Below, piece after piece: positions 63,656 to 64,000 of a DNA stretch of 64,000 nt (positions within the stretch are counted from its first letter, which is position 1; the number at the start of each line of letters is the position of its first letter). This DNA is from Halobacteriovorax sp. DA5. Its GTDB lineage: Bacteria > Bdellovibrionota > Bacteriovoracia > Bacteriovoracales > Bacteriovoracaceae. Location: positions 62,001-126,000 of the forward strand of contig NZ_PPDJ01000007.1 in the NCBI RefSeq assembly GCF_002903145.1. Direction: 5' to 3'. Made by a program: the position numbers and the translations under genes. The notes under the pieces were generated by a model. The model saw nothing but the letters and a program-made list of their open reading frames with translations. It was not told the DNA's origin and searched no databases.

Positions 63656-64000
63656 ATAGAAATCTATCGTAAGCATTGTCATCACACCAATAATTACGCC
63701 AAGAGTTGCATTTCTCTCATGCCCTTGCCTAAAAAGCTCGGGTAGCATCTCTTGGCAAATTACAAACAACATTGTCCCTGCAGCAAAACCTAGTGCAATC
63801 GGAAGACTTTGAGTTGATATACTAGTTGCTAAAAAACCAACACCTGCAGCAACTGGTTCTACAAGGCCAGAAAGTAAGGCCACCAAGCTCCATATCGCTT
63901 TTCTTATTAATATGTTTATGGGGTATTAGATCATGAACAAAAATGATGAAGACATAGCCTAAGAATAGGCTTAATAGAAAAATAGGCATTGCCATTGAAG
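63650..64000 (-). pseudogene. ZIP-family metal transporter remnant (internal deletion, frameshift)
   Basis: Reading from the window edge, one frame (from about 63995) encodes a membrane helix and HDLIPHKHINKKSD, which corresponds to the third helix and His-rich loop of ZIP transporters. Near 63895-63915 the similarity switches to another frame: KAIWSLVALLSGLVEP, then AGTMLFVICQEMLPE and the end TIDFYL. In ZupT-like proteins these parts are about 80 residues apart and enclose the two metal-binding H-N-x-P-E-G helices; both are absent here. The overlapping frame from a TTG or GTG near 63886 could still give a 78-residue fragment. The 5' end lies outside the window. Confidence 0.65.

Overview
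The window is AT-rich bacterial chromosome with Gram-negative envelope genes throughout: TolC-type and beta-barrel outer-membrane proteins, an RND efflux pump, lipoproteins and many signal peptides. Several features point to a predatory member of the Bdellovibrionota, most likely a marine Bacteriovorax/Halobacteriovorax relative. These are two giant fibre proteins with a self-cleaving S74 chaperone, many secreted proteins of unknown type, a high-affinity BCCT transporter plus an NhaC antiporter, and a bacterial deoxyhypusine-synthase-like enzyme. The lineage is inferred from gene content; no rRNA or tRNA gene was seen. Coding density is high, and with the starts chosen here no gene-free stretch exceeds about 300 bases.

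Layout. 1-2705 (minus): a truncated PepSY membrane protein, a secreted protein, a small exported protein and an ankyrin protein. 2944-4429 (plus): an outer-membrane barrel and a DUF2391 membrane protein. 4430-13303 (minus): a seven-gene copper operon behind a CsoR-type operator. In order of transcription it encodes a CopZ-like chaperone, CopA ATPase, CsoR repressor, CusC/CusB/CusA-type pump and a DUF3347 protein. 13474-28423 (minus): the fibre locus, with two paralogous fibres of 2064 and 2139 residues and a membrane-anchored serine-rich protein interrupted by an in-frame stop. 28566-32538: BCCT transporter, CBS protein and NhaC antiporter. 32606-38776: a secreted metalloprotease-like protein, an XRE regulator with a candidate operator, two small exported paralogues, a second CBS protein, a CNNM/CBS protein and a divergent persulfide dioxygenase-like / TauE pair. 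38768-41011 (minus): SRPBCC protein, two paralogous small membrane proteins and the deoxyhypusine-synthase-like enzyme.

41084-45336: a probable metal-uptake locus with an outer-membrane protein divergent from an imelysin / di-haem protein / secreted protein operon. 45360-49205 (minus): two tandem histidine kinases with ABC-type periplasmic sensor domains. 49293-54106 (minus): a four-gene operon of type III polyketide synthase, MMPL exporter, flavoprotein and YceI-like protein, divergent from a membrane-anchored LuxR regulator. 54780-64000: TPK-like enzyme, Hsp20, an SDR-DUF2867 protein, a DUF4442 thioesterase-fold protein, a third histidine kinase, two facing HExxH secreted proteins, OsmC, HemN and the remnant of a ZIP transporter.

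The most notable observations are as follows. (1) A compact candidate phenolic-lipid biosynthesis and export operon. (2) A GTTTGA-N4-TCAAAC palindrome in front of two distant operons that carry related secreted proteins. (3) A tandem pair of mosaic adhesive fibres sharing their 5' leader, N-terminus and an internal module. (4) Three coding anomalies: a BCCT gene with no ATG/GTG/TTG start, an in-frame TAA in the fibre-locus anchored protein, and a ZIP gene with a frame-shifting internal deletion.
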